This document shows positions 38,569-48,570 of a stretch of 64,000 bases of DNA, one piece after another. The notes under the pieces are model-generated. The model was not told where the DNA came from and searched no databases. It saw only the letters and a list, made by a program, of their open reading frames with translations. Within the stretch, counting starts at the first letter, position 1. Each line of letters begins with the position of its first letter. Made by a program: the position numbers and the translations under genes. This stretch comes from Fusobacterium varium (GTDB taxonomy: Bacteria > Fusobacteriota > Fusobacteriia > Fusobacteriales > Fusobacteriaceae): NCBI GenBank assembly GCA_900637705.1, contig LR134390.1, positions 1,116,001 through 1,180,000 on the forward strand, in the 5' to 3' direction.

Positions 38569-40525
38569 ATTTTTGAAATATTTTTAAAGGCATTCCATAA
38601 TTTAAAAGAAAAAGAAGAAGTAAAATTTTTTAGAAAAAATGAAAATAACAGGGAAAATAAAAATGAAGAGGAATTGAGATATCTTATAAAAAAACTTGAA
38701 AAACGAGAAATAAAAGATTTTAATAGGGATATTTTGAATGAAAGTTATAAAATAAATTACTGCAAAGAACTCAATGAAGAACAATTAAGAGCATTGACTT
38801 CTTTAGAGGGGCAGTATTTAGTAATAGCTGGTGCAGGTTCAGGAAAGACGAGAACAATAGTTTATAGAACTGCTTTTATGATAGAAAGAGGGATACCAGA
38901 AAAAAAAATATTAATGCTTACTTTTACAAAAAAGGCTGCTTTGGAAATGGAGGAAAGAATAAAAAATCTCACTTCGGAAAAAGAGATAAAAGTTTCTGTT
39001 TCAACATTTCATTCTCTTTGTGCTGAATTGCTTATTAAATATAAAAATATATTTGGAATAGAAAAATTTAGTATAATAGATGAGAATGAAAGTAATGCAG
39101 TAATAAGCCTTCTTATTCGGGAATACTCACTAAAAAATAAAAATAACGGCAGCTTTCTTTCAGAAAAAAGAGTAGTTGAAATATTTGGAGCAGCTAGAAG
39201 CAGAGAAAAAATATAATAGAATTTTTATCTGATAAAGAAAAGATTTATTTAAGGGATTTAGAATTCTTAGAAATGAAATATAAAAGATTTAAAAAAGAGT
39301 TTCAAATATTTGATTTTGAAGATTTAACAGAAAAGGTATTAAAGAAGCTAAAATCAGATAAAAATTTTCTTAAAATGTTAAGAGAAAAATATAAATATAT
39401 AGTAGTAGATGAATATCAGGATACTAATTCTGTTCAAAGAAAATTTTTAAAAACATTGGTAGGTATAGAAGGAAATATCATGGCTGTGGGAGATGACTAT
39501 CAGAGTATATATGGATTTAGAGGAGCTGATTTTAAAAATATACTTAGATTTGGGAAAGATTTTCCCAATAGCAAAATGATAAAATTAGAAAGAAATTATA
39601 GAAGCAGTGATGAAATAATAAAGTATATAAATGGAATATCTGAAAGCTTTCTTTTAAAATATAATAAAAATACAAGAGGAACTATGAAAAATGGAGAGAA
39701 TCCACATATCATTAGTTTTCTTAATGAAGAAAAACAGGGAGAATTTATTTGCAGGAAAATAGAGGAGCTGAAAGAAAAAGGAGTTCCCTATGAAGAAATA
39801 GCTATTCTCTATCGCAATAAATACATAATTCATAAGTTAGAAAAATTAATGAAGAAAAAAGAGATACCATTTAATTTACAGTTAGATAAAGAAAATTTTT
39901 TTGGAAGTCCTTTGGATATTTATTTAAAAATATTAGAAGTATGGAATGATAAAGAAAATATTTTAAAGTGGGAAGAATTAGTTAGAAGACTACCAAAAAG
40001 TTATTTATATTCTGTATTGGATATAGTAAAAAGAAGAGAAAGTGATGATGCTTTACTAAATAAAATAATAATGATAAGCAATAAAATATCACATTATTCT
40101 ATAGATGAAATATTGGATAAATGTGAAAAATTGACATTTGAAATTCTTAAAATAAAAACAACATTTTCTAGAGAAGAAGTTAATTTTTTTAAAACAGTAA
40201 AAAATAATATAAAAAAAGCTGAAGATTTAGAAACATATATAATGGAAGTGAAAAATATTTTAAATGCTGAAAAAAAGATAACAAAAGGAAAGATTTCTAT
40301 ATTATCTGTTCACAGCTCCAAAGGATTGGAATGGGAGGCTGTATTTATACCAACATTGTTGGAAGGAATATTTCCAAGTGGTATTGGAGAAAAAATATTG
40401 AAGAGGAAAAAAGATTATTTTATGTAGCCTGTAGCAGAGGAAAAAAATATTTGTATCTCTTGTATCCAGAATATTTTTATGAAAAAGTTGGATATTTTAA
40501 TAAAAAATCTTCATTTTTAAAATAG
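38569..40525 (+). CDS. UvrD/Rep-type superfamily 1 DNA helicase, two frameshifts
   Basis: About 653 residues after repair. A 60-residue Lys/Glu-rich N-terminal extension precedes the helicase core: motif I AGAGSGKTRTIVYR, Ia TFTKKAA, II VVDEYQDTN, III GDDYQSIYGFRGAD, IV LERNYRSSDEI, V SVHSSKGLEWEAVF, VI FYVACSRGKKYLYLLYP. Missing A residues at about 39206-39211 (SREKNIIEFL restored) and 40391-40396 (GENIEEEKRLFYVACSRG restored) split it into three frames. The start is uncertain: ATT at 38569 follows GGAGGAG, or a TTG at 38573 if another T is missing nearby. After motif VI only about 30 residues remain, shorter than usual for UvrD or Rep. Confidence 0.85.
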
Positions 40526-40775
40526 ATGTGTAAAATAATTAAATGTTTGTAAAAAATATAATAAAATTTTTTGAATATTATATCATAAGTTTAAAATTGC
40601 TTGGTAGTTTTTGAAGTGGAAAATTTCTTGTATATTTAGCTAAAAATTAATTTTAAAATTAACAGATATTTTTATTTGTAAAATTTTTCTTTTTGTTTTA
40701 TAAATAAAATAGATTAACTTTTTTTTATACAGTTATTTTCTGCATAATTCCCAGTAATTTAAGAGCTTAAAAAGC

Positions 40776-40804
40776 TTGACTAAAGTATTAATAATTTGTA
40801 TAAT
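40776..40804 (+). promoter_or_regulatory. Promoter of the cobalamin operon
   Basis: TTGACT (40776-40781), 17 bases, perfect TATAAT (40799-40804). It lies about 25 bases ahead of the riboswitch. The stretch 40526-40775 before it holds no gene. Confidence 0.75.
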
Positions 40805-40828
40805 TGGTATGTGAAAAATAAATTTTTT

Positions 40829-41049
40829 AAGGTTTGCATATCTGCGATTAAAAGGGAAGATAAGTGAAAAGCTTACACGGTCCCGCCACTGTGAAGATGA
40901 CGAAAACAGATTAACCACTGAAATATTTCGGGAAGGGCTGTTAGTAGAATGAGTCTGAGTCAGGAGACCTGCCTTAAAAATTTTTACTATCCTGCGGGGA
41001 CGGGAAGTGTGTATTTATTATGCTTCTCTCCAGTATTAAATTTGGAGGA
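40829..41049 (+). promoter_or_regulatory. Cobalamin (B12) riboswitch
   Basis: The aptamer core shows GCCACTG at 40885-40891 and the B12 box AGTCAGGAGACCTGCCT from 40958, with the surrounding arms. A small TCC-TGCG-GGGA hairpin (40989-40999) is where a kissing loop would form. Downstream, TTCTCTCC (41023-41030) can pair with GGAGGAGAA (41044-41052), hiding that ribosome site, so control of the following short frame by translation looks likely; I see no clear T-run terminator. Adenosylcobalamin would repress the operon. Confidence 0.9.
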
Positions 41050-41056
41050 GAAAAAA

Positions 41057-41110
41057 GTGCTTGAAAATAATATATTGAAAATGATAAAGGTGACCAAGAA
41101 GCTAGATTAA
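41057..41110 (+). CDS. Short open frame after the B12 riboswitch, possible leader peptide
   Basis: 17 residues from GTG at 41057 (MLENNILKMIKVTKKLD), with a strong GGAGGAG site 6-12 bases upstream that is the one the riboswitch appears to control. It ends 211 bases before cbiP, and nothing else in that gap looks coding. It could be a leader peptide whose translation affects downstream message, or the scar of a deleted first gene. No family recognised. Confidence 0.4.
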   Translation: MLENNILKMIKVTKKLD

Positions 41111-41321
41111 GTTTTAGAAATTTGGAAATTAGAAAGATTTGTGTAATTAACGAAGTGAATAAAATATAAAAACAGTATGTTTGAAAGAAATGAATCTATT
41201 GTTTTTAGTTTTATAAACAAAATCAATAACAAATATTTCTACTGAAAAAATTCTAAAATTATATTTCTGCATATATGGCACCTTTTTTTAGTACAAAAAT
41301 ATTTATGAGGGAGTAGGGGTT

Positions 41322-42800
41322 ATGAAACATAGAAATCTAATGATAGTAGGGACATCGTCTGGAGCTGGCAAAAGCATAACTGTAACAGGGCTATGTAGAA
41401 TTTTTTATAATGATGGATATAGTGTAGCTCCTTTTAAATCACAGAATATGGCATTAAATTCATTTATAACAAAAGATGGAGATGAAATGGGGAGAGCTCA
41501 GGTAGTTCAGGCTATGGCTGGAAAAATCGAACCTCAGGCTTTTATGAATCCAATTTTGCTGAAACCTACAACTGCTAAAAAAATACAGGTTATAGTAAAT
41601 GGAAAATCTATTGGAAATATGAGTGGATTGGAATATGGAAAGTTTAAGCTAACTTTAAAACCAGAGATAATGAAATCATACAATAAAATCAAAGAAAACT
41701 TTGATATATGTATAATAGAAGGAGCAGGAAGTCCAGTCGAAATCAACATTAAAGAAGAGGATATCGCCAATATGGGAATGGCTGCCATGGCAGATGCACC
41801 TGTGATTTTGGTTGCAGATATAGACAGGGGTGGGGTATTTGCTTCTGTATATGGAACTATAATGCTTATGACACCAGAGGAAAGAGCCAGAGTAAAAGGA
41901 GTAATAATAAATAAATTCAGGGGAGATGTAGAAATACTTAAACCAGGATTAAAAAAATTGGAAGAACTTACAGGTGTTCCAATTGTAGGAGTACTTCCAT
42001 ACAGTGATGTTGATATAGAAGATGAAGACAGTTTAACAGATAAATTTAAAAAATCAAAAAATACTAAAGGAATAAAAGTTTCTGTTATAAAATTAAAGCA
42101 TATTTCCAACTTTACAGATTTAGATGCTTTAGGAATACAAGAAGATGTAAATATAAATTATGTAACATCAGCCGAGGAATTAGGTGATGAAGATATAATT
42201 GTCATACCTGGTTCTAAAAATACAATAGATGATCTGAAAGATTTAAAAGATAGAGGAATTGCTGTTGAAATTATAAAAGCTTCAAGAAAAGGAACTGTAA
42301 TAATAGGAATATGTGGTGGTTTCCAAATGCTTGGAGAAAGAGTAAAAGATCCATATGGAATTGAAAGCGACATTAAAGAGATACCAGGATTAGGTATATT
42401 AGATATGGAAACTATAATGGAGAAAGAAAAAAATACTACTCAGTATTCAGGAGAATTAAAAAATACAACTGGAATTATTTCAGGGTTAGATGGAACGAAA
42501 ATAAAAGGATATGAGATACATCAGGGAGTTACAGCTGGAAATGAGAGAGCAGTAACAAAGGATGATCATACAGTTGCAGTGGTAAAAGATAATATATTTG
42601 GAACATATCTTCATGGAATATTTGATAATGAAGAAGTGACAAGAAATATATTAAATAAAATAAGAGAGAAAAAAGGCTTGGAAAAAATGGAAGCTGGAAT
42701 AACTTTTGATGAATATAGAGAGCAGGAATTTGATAAGCTTGAAAAAATATTCAGAGAAAATTTAGATATGAAAAAAATATATGAAATACTAGGTGAGTAA
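41322..42800 (+). CDS. cbiP: Adenosylcobyric acid (cobyric acid) synthase
   Basis: 492 residues, standard length for CbiP/CobQ. It amidates four side chains (b, d, e, g) of adenosylcobyrinate a,c-diamide using glutamine. N-terminal dethiobiotin-synthetase-like ATPase domain: GTSSGAGKSITVTGLCRIF with PFKSQNMALNSF. Class I glutamine amidotransferase domain: nucleophile Cys331 in GICGGFQMLGE, later GYEIHQGVT and the histidine in YLHGIFDN. First large gene after the B12 riboswitch; four bases separate it from cbiB. Confidence 0.96.
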   Translation: MKHRNLMIVGTSSGAGKSITVTGLCRIFYNDGYSVAPFKSQNMALNSFITKDGDEMGRAQVVQAMAGKIEPQAFMNPILLKPTTAKKIQVIVNGKSIGNMSGLEYGKFKLTLKPEIMKSYNKIKENFDICIIEGAGSPVEINIKEEDIANMGMAAMADAPVILVADIDRGGVFASVYGTIMLMTPEERARVKGVIINKFRGDVEILKPGLKKLEELTGVPIVGVLPYSDVDIEDEDSLTDKFKKSKNTKGIKVSVIKLKHISNFTDLDALGIQEDVNINYVTSAEELGDEDIIVIPGSKNTIDDLKDLKDRGIAVEIIKASRKGTVIIGICGGFQMLGERVKDPYGIESDIKEIPGLGILDMETIMEKEKNTTQYSGELKNTTGIISGLDGTKIKGYEIHQGVTAGNERAVTKDDHTVAVVKDNIFGTYLHGIFDNEEVTRNILNKIREKKGLEKMEAGITFDEYREQEFDKLEKIFRENLDMKKIYEILGE

Positions 42801-42803
42801 AAG

Positions 42804-43772
42804 ATGAACTTTATAATGAAGTATGGAATTGCATATGTAATGGATTTAATATTTGGAGATCCACACTGGTTTCCACACCCTGTAAGGATAATAGGAAAAC
42901 TTATCAGCTTTTTAGAAAAAATATTATACAAGGCTTTCAATAAAAAAATATCAGGAGCTTTTCTTACTGTGATAGTAGTAGGGGTCACATTTGTTGTTTC
43001 TTATTATATATCATCTATTTCATATATTTTAGAAATCTTCTTTCTGTATACTACTCTTGCTACAAAAAGTCTGGCAGATGAAGGCTTCAGAGTATGTAAA
43101 ATTCTTACAGAGGGGGATTTGGAAAAGGCTAAAAAAGAGTTATCTTATCTTGTAAGCAGAGATACTGGAAATATGGATATAGGACAGATTACAAGAAGTG
43201 TACTTGAAACAATAAGCGAAAACAGTGTAGATGGAGTGATAGCTCCAATGTTCTTTGCTTTTCTTGGAAGTTTTCTGCACATAGATGGAGTTTCACTTGC
43301 TCTGCCCTTTGCCATGGGATATAAGGCAATAAATACCCTTGATTCTATGGTAGGGTATAAAAATGATAAATATATAGATTTTGGAATGGTATCTGCAAAA
43401 ACAGATGATGTTGCTAATTTTATACCTGCAAGAATAGCAGGAGGTTTTGTTATACCCTTGGCAGCAATGATATTGAGATATGATTATAAAAATACTTGGA
43501 AAATATTTTCTAGAGACAGATTGAATCATTCAAGTCCTAATTCAGGGAATTCAGAAGCAGCATTTGCAGGAGCATTGGGAGTACAATTTGGAGGAAAAAC
43601 AAGTTATTTCGGAAAAATACATGAAAAACCAACTATTGGAGATAGAAAAAAAAGTTTTGATTTGAAAGATATTATGAAAGCTATAAAGCTTTTATATGTA
43701 TCTTCATGGATAGGAATAGTATTATTTACATTAATTACTTATTTAATAGATTTACTACTAAAAAAAATGTAG
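42804..43772 (+). CDS. cbiB: Adenosylcobinamide-phosphate synthase
   Basis: 322 residues, an integral membrane protein. It attaches (R)-1-amino-2-propanol phosphate to cobyric acid. Motifs: YVMDLIFGDPHWFPHPVRIIGKLI near the N-terminus, YLVSRDTGNMD, ETISENSVDGVIAPMFF and GYKAINTLDSMVGYKNDKY. Its substrate aminopropanol phosphate comes from CobD, encoded next. Confidence 0.96.
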   Translation: MNFIMKYGIAYVMDLIFGDPHWFPHPVRIIGKLISFLEKILYKAFNKKISGAFLTVIVVGVTFVVSYYISSISYILEIFFLYTTLATKSLADEGFRVCKILTEGDLEKAKKELSYLVSRDTGNMDIGQITRSVLETISENSVDGVIAPMFFAFLGSFLHIDGVSLALPFAMGYKAINTLDSMVGYKNDKYIDFGMVSAKTDDVANFIPARIAGGFVIPLAAMILRYDYKNTWKIFSRDRLNHSSPNSGNSEAAFAGALGVQFGGKTSYFGKIHEKPTIGDRKKSFDLKDIMKAIKLLYVSSWIGIVLFTLITYLIDLLLKKM

Positions 43773-43784
43773 AAGGAGAAAGAA

Positions 43785-44843
43785 ATGGATCTGCATGGAG
43801 GAAATATCTACAGACTGAAAAGAGAGGGGAAAGGGAATCTATTAGACTACAGCTCTAATATAAATCCTTTGGGAGTACCTGACTCTTTTAAAAAAGCAAT
43901 AATAGAAAACTTTGATATTCTTGAAAAGTATCCAGACCCTGACTATATAGAATTGAGGGAAAATATAGGAAGATATAATGATATTGAAGCTAAAAATATA
44001 ATAGCAGGAAATGGAGCAACAGAAATTTTATTTCTGTATATGAAAGCTATGCAGCCTAAAAAAACTTTAATAGTATCTCCAAGTTTTGCTGAATATAAAA
44101 GAGCATTGGAAAGTGTAGGAAGTGAAATAATTTATTATCCACTACTGGAAAATAATGATTATAATCTAGATGTGGATAATTTTTTAAAGGAAGTACCTCA
44201 ATGCGACCTTGTTGTTATATGCAACCCAAATAACCCTACTGGAAGTTTTATTTCTTTAGAAAATATAAAAAGAATAAACAGCATTTTATCTGAAAGAAAA
44301 ATAAAATTATTTATAGATGAAGCTTTTATAGAATTTATAAAAGGCTGGGAAGATATGACAAGTGTGCTTTTAAAAGATGAAAATATTTTTGTAATGAGAG
44401 CTTTAACTAAGTTTTTTGCTGTACCAGGGGTAAGACTGGGATATGGAATAACTTATGATGAAGAGATAATGAAAAAAATGGAGAAATATAAAGAACCTTG
44501 GAGTGTAAATAGTTTTGCTGATATAGCTGGAAAGGTTATGCTCTGGGATAAAAAATATATAGAGGCAACTGAAAACTGGATAGAAGAAGAAAAAAAATGG
44601 TTTTATGAGGAAAGCTGCAAAATTGAAAATATAAAAACTTTTAAAACAAATGTGAATTTTATTCTGGTGAAGCTTTTGAAGAAAAATTCATCTGCTGTAA
44701 GAGATGAAATGATAGAAAAAGGTGTAGTTGTAAGAGATGCTTCTAATTTTAAATTTTTAAATAATCAATACATAAGACTTGCAATAAAAAATCGAGAAAA
44801 CAATATAAAGGTATTACAGGCTTTGAAAGAGGTGATGTCATGA
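43785..44843 (+). CDS. cobD: L-threonine-O-3-phosphate decarboxylase
   Basis: 352 residues, a PLP enzyme of the aspartate aminotransferase fold close to histidinol-phosphate aminotransferase. It makes aminopropanol phosphate for the cobalamin linker. The start DLHGGNIYRLKRE with LLDYSSNINPLG is characteristic of CobD, and the PLP lysine is Lys209 in ALTKFFAVPGVRLGYG; CNPNNPTGSF precedes it. Context between cbiB and cbiA settles CobD over HisC. Its end overlaps the cbiA start by 4 bases. Confidence 0.93.
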   Translation: MDLHGGNIYRLKREGKGNLLDYSSNINPLGVPDSFKKAIIENFDILEKYPDPDYIELRENIGRYNDIEAKNIIAGNGATEILFLYMKAMQPKKTLIVSPSFAEYKRALESVGSEIIYYPLLENNDYNLDVDNFLKEVPQCDLVVICNPNNPTGSFISLENIKRINSILSERKIKLFIDEAFIEFIKGWEDMTSVLLKDENIFVMRALTKFFAVPGVRLGYGITYDEEIMKKMEKYKEPWSVNSFADIAGKVMLWDKKYIEATENWIEEEKKWFYEESCKIENIKTFKTNVNFILVKLLKKNSSAVRDEMIEKGVVVRDASNFKFLNNQYIRLAIKNRENNIKVLQALKEVMS

Positions 44844-46165
44844 AAGCCTTTATGCTTGCAGGAATAAGCAGTGGAATAGGAAAAACGACAGTTTCTATGG
44901 GGCTTATGTCACTCTTTGAAAATGTATCACCATTTAAGACTGGTCCTGACTATATAGATCCTGGCTTTCATCAGTTTGTAACTGGAAATAAAAGCTATAA
45001 CCTAGATTTGTTTATGATGGGAGAAGAGGGAGTAAAATACAGTTTTTATAAACATCAAAAAGACATATCAATAGTAGAAGGAGTAATGGGACTTTATGAT
45101 GGAATAGATAATTCACTGGACAACAACAGTTCAGCACATCTTTCAAGAGTTCTAGGAATTCCAGTGGTGTTGGTAGTAGATGGAATAGGAAAAAGTACAA
45201 GTATAGCTGCTCAAGTCTTAGGATATCAATTATTAGATAAAAGAGTGAACATAGCAGGTGTTATTATCAATAAAGTTTCAAGCAGGAAAACATATGATAT
45301 ATTCAAAGAAGCAATAGAGATGTATACAGATGTAAAATGTCTGGGATATGTTCCTAAAGATGAGTCGCTTCATATAGGGAGCAGACATTTAGGACTACTT
45401 CAGGCAGAAGAAATTGGAGATTTAAAAGTCAAAATATCTTCTCTTGCTGAAGTTTTAAAAGAAACAATAGATGTAGATGGAATATTGGAAATAGCTTCTA
45501 AAGTCAAAATAGAATCAGTAGAAAATCCTTTTAAAAAAGATAAAGACAAGTATAAAGGATTGAAAATAGGAATAGCAAAAGACAGAGCTTTCAGTTTTTA
45601 TTATAATGACAATATAGAACTATTGAAATATTTAGGTGCTGAGATAGAATATTTTTCTCCTGTATATGATAAAAAAATACCTGAAAATGTAGATATACTA
45701 TATTTTGGTGGAGGATATCCTGAGAATTTCGCAAGGGAGCTTTCTGAAAACAAAAGTATGATAGAATCAGTAAATAAATTTTATCATAACAATGGAAAGA
45801 TATTTGGTGAATGTGGAGGATTCATGTTTTTATCTAAAGAGATAGAAACAATAGATGGTGAAAAATTTCCAATGTGCAGTTTGATAGATTGTAGTATAAA
45901 AATGGGAAACAGGCTTGATATTTCCAGATTTGGATATATAAGTTTATTAAAAGAAAATAAGATTATTGGAAAGGGACATGAATTTCATTATTCTAAAATA
46001 AAAGAGATAGGAAATGATACAAGAAAGTATACTGCCAGAAAAAAAGATGGCAGAGAGTGGAATTGTATATTTGAAGAAAAAGGATTAAAAGGTGGATATC
46101 CCCATATTCATTTTTTCACAAGTTTTGATTTATTGAAAGATATCTTAGAAAAGGAAGGTAAATAA
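44840..46165 (+). CDS. cbiA: Cobyrinate a,c-diamide synthase
   Basis: 441 residues. It amidates the a and c carboxylates of cobyrinate using glutamine. ATPase part: GISSGIGKTTVSMGLM, PFKTGPDYIDPGFH, VVEGVMGLYDG (VEGVMGLYDG is a CbiA hallmark). Amidotransferase part: FGGGYPENFA and the nucleophile Cys325 in GECGGFMFL, with the closing GHEFHYS. Start overlaps cobD (ATGA), stop adjoins cbiC. Confidence 0.96.
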   Translation: MKAFMLAGISSGIGKTTVSMGLMSLFENVSPFKTGPDYIDPGFHQFVTGNKSYNLDLFMMGEEGVKYSFYKHQKDISIVEGVMGLYDGIDNSLDNNSSAHLSRVLGIPVVLVVDGIGKSTSIAAQVLGYQLLDKRVNIAGVIINKVSSRKTYDIFKEAIEMYTDVKCLGYVPKDESLHIGSRHLGLLQAEEIGDLKVKISSLAEVLKETIDVDGILEIASKVKIESVENPFKKDKDKYKGLKIGIAKDRAFSFYYNDNIELLKYLGAEIEYFSPVYDKKIPENVDILYFGGGYPENFARELSENKSMIESVNKFYHNNGKIFGECGGFMFLSKEIETIDGEKFPMCSLIDCSIKMGNRLDISRFGYISLLKENKIIGKGHEFHYSKIKEIGNDTRKYTARKKDGREWNCIFEEKGLKGGYPHIHFFTSFDLLKDILEKEGK

Positions 46166-46813
46166 ATGAATAATTATATAAAAGTACCACAAGACATAGA
46201 AAAAAGAAGTTTTGAGATAATTGGAGAGGAACTGGGAGATAAAATAAATAAATTTGATGAGGCAACTCTTCCAGTTATAAAAAGAGTTATACATACCACT
46301 GCTGATTTTGAGTATGCAGATTTAATTGAATTTATGAATGATGCCATAAACAGTGGGAAAGAAGCTCTTAAAAAGGGCTGCAAAATATATTGTGATACAA
46401 ATATGATAGTGAATGGTGCAAGTAAAATGGTACTTTCTAAATTTAATTGTGAAGCTTACTGTCTTGTGGCAGATAGCGAAGTAGTTAAAGAAGCAAAAGA
46501 AAAAGGAGTTACAAGATCAATAGTAGGAATGGAAAAGGCAGCAAAAGATCCAAATACAAAAATATTTCTTATAGGAAATGCACCTACTGCTCTTTATCAA
46601 TTAAAAGAAATGATAGAAAGAAATGAAATAGAAAAGCCTGCCCTTGTAGTTGGAGTTCCAGTGGGATTTGTTGGAGCTGCCGAATCAAAAGAGGCTTTTA
46701 AATCATTGGGAATTCCATATATAACGATAAATGGAAGAAAAGGAGGAAGTACAGTAGCAGTTTCTATTCTGCATGGTATATTGTATCAAATGTATCAAAG
46801 AGAGGGATTCTAA
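46166..46813 (+). CDS. cbiC: Cobalt-precorrin-8 methylmutase
   Basis: 215 residues. It moves the methyl group from C11 to C12, giving cobyrinate. Motifs: PQDIEKRSFEIIGEEL at the start, RVIHTTADFEYADL (containing the catalytic His), IYCDTNMIVNGASK, and the end NGRKGGSTVAVSILHGIL. It begins immediately after the cbiA stop and overlaps the cbiD start by one base. Confidence 0.96.
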   Translation: MNNYIKVPQDIEKRSFEIIGEELGDKINKFDEATLPVIKRVIHTTADFEYADLIEFMNDAINSGKEALKKGCKIYCDTNMIVNGASKMVLSKFNCEAYCLVADSEVVKEAKEKGVTRSIVGMEKAAKDPNTKIFLIGNAPTALYQLKEMIERNEIEKPALVVGVPVGFVGAAESKEAFKSLGIPYITINGRKGGSTVAVSILHGILYQMYQREGF

Positions 46814-47934
46814 TGAATGAAGAATTAAGAAGTGGTTATACTACTGGTACTTGTGCAGCAGCTGGAGCAAAGGCAGCTTTAGAAGCTCTTCTTTATGGAA
46901 GGGAATCTTCTGAAATAGAAATAACAACTCTTAATGGAGTGGAGCTAACTATTCCTGTTTTTAAGTTGAGAGTGAGAAATAATTTTGCTACTTGTGCTGT
47001 GGTTAAATTTGCTGGAGATGATCCTGATGTAACTAATGGAATCAGAATATGTACAAAAGTAAAGTTGGTTAAGGAACTTCCTCAAATAGAAAAGGGATAC
47101 TATTTTGATAAATTTGTTTTGGTAGGAGGAAGAGGAGTAGGAACAGCAACTAAAAAAGGAGTACAGGTTCCATTGGGAAAATCAGCAATAAATCCTGGAC
47201 CATTGAAGATGATATCAGAAGTGGTTAATGAACTGTTAGAGGATAAAGAAGTAAAAGCTGTAGTCACTGTCTATGTGCCTGAGGGGAAAGCAAAAGCTCA
47301 AAAAACTTTTAATCCTAAGTTAGGAATAAAAGGGGGAATATCTATATTAGGCTCTACTGGAATAGTGAAGCCTATGAGTGAAGAAGCTCTGAAGGATTCC
47401 ATGTATGCAGAATTGAAAGTACTGAGAATGGATAAAGACAGGGATTGGGTAGTTTTTGCCTTTGGAAACTATGGAAAAAATTACTGTGAGCGACTGGGAT
47501 TGGATTTGGAACAGATGATAGTCATAAGCAACTTTGTAGGATTTATGGTAGATTCTGCTGTTAAACTTGGTTTTAAAAGAATAATACTTCTAGGTCACAT
47601 AGGAAAAGCTGTAAAAATAGCAGGGGGAATATTTAATACCCACAGCAGAGTGGCAGATGCAAGAATGGAAATAATGGGAGCAAATGCTTTTCTTGTGGGA
47701 GAAAGCTATGAAAATATAAGAAAAATATTGGAAGCTAATACAGTGGAAGAAGCTTGTGACTATGTAGAGAAAAAAGAACTCTTTACAGTGATAGCAGAAA
47801 AAGTTAAGAAAAAAGTTATGGAATACAGCAGAACAGATGATTTGAGATGTGAATCTTTAATATTTTCATTTAAGGGAGATACTTTAGGATATAGTGATGG
47901 ATTCTATAAATTGGCAGGTGAGGTAGCTGAATAA
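46813..47934 (+). CDS. cbiD: Cobalt-precorrin-5B C1-methyltransferase
   Basis: 373 residues. It methylates C1 in the anaerobic branch and is a marker for that branch. Motifs: RSGYTTGTCAAAGAKAAL at the start, VVKFAGDDPDVTNG, GRGVGTATKKG, AINPGPLKMI, and later ILLGHIGKAVKIAGGIFNTHSRVADAR. Its stop lies within the beginning of the cbiE frame. Confidence 0.96.
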   Translation: MNEELRSGYTTGTCAAAGAKAALEALLYGRESSEIEITTLNGVELTIPVFKLRVRNNFATCAVVKFAGDDPDVTNGIRICTKVKLVKELPQIEKGYYFDKFVLVGGRGVGTATKKGVQVPLGKSAINPGPLKMISEVVNELLEDKEVKAVVTVYVPEGKAKAQKTFNPKLGIKGGISILGSTGIVKPMSEEALKDSMYAELKVLRMDKDRDWVVFAFGNYGKNYCERLGLDLEQMIVISNFVGFMVDSAVKLGFKRIILLGHIGKAVKIAGGIFNTHSRVADARMEIMGANAFLVGESYENIRKILEANTVEEACDYVEKKELFTVIAEKVKKKVMEYSRTDDLRCESLIFSFKGDTLGYSDGFYKLAGEVAE

Positions 47935-48570
47935 GATAAATGTAGTAGGATTAGGACCGGGAAATTTAGATTATCTTACTGGTGCTGGAATAAAAGCTAT
48001 AAAAGATTGTGAAATAGCTGTTGGAGGAAAAAGACAACTTGAAGAAATCGGTATACTTTTATCAGAAAATTGTGAGAGATATACTTTGGGAAAACTTTTA
48101 GATTTAATTGATTATATAAAAAACAACAGAGATAGAAAATAACAGTGGTAGTATCAGGAGATACAGGATTTTATAGTCTTCTTCCATTTTTAAAAAAATA
48201 TTTTTCTAATGATGAATTAGAAGTTATTCCAGGGATATCTTCATATCAGTATCTGTTTTCAAAAATAGGAGAATGCTGGCAGAATTTTGTTCTGGCAAGT
48301 GCCCATGGAAGAGATTTTGATTATATAAAAGCAATGGATGAAAAAGAGGGAGTAGTGCTTCTTACAGATGAAAAAAATACTCCATATACTATTGGAAAAA
48401 AAATTTATGATTCAGGAATAAGAGGAGTGGAAATAATAGTAGGAGAAAGACTTTCTTATCCTGATGAAATAATAACCAGAGTAGATGTAGAAAATTTTGA
48501 AGAATTAAATAAAGAATTTAAAATGAATATTGTGATATTGAAAAAAGGAGAAAATTATGCACATCTATGA
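47927..48570 (+). CDS. cbiE: Cobalt-precorrin-7 C5-methyltransferase, frameshifted
   Basis: About 214 residues after repair. SAM-dependent methyltransferase of the tetrapyrrole family: INVVGLGPGNLDYLT at the start, AVGGKRQLEEI, then VVSGDTGFYSLLPFL and IPGISSYQYLFSKIGE. One A is missing from the run at about 48136-48139; RDRKITVVVSGDTG is restored with it. No ATG, GTG or TTG fits the start: CTG at 47927 and ATA at 47936 are the in-frame options before INVVG, so the start is uncertain, or another base is missing here. Its end overlaps cbiT. Confidence 0.88.
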
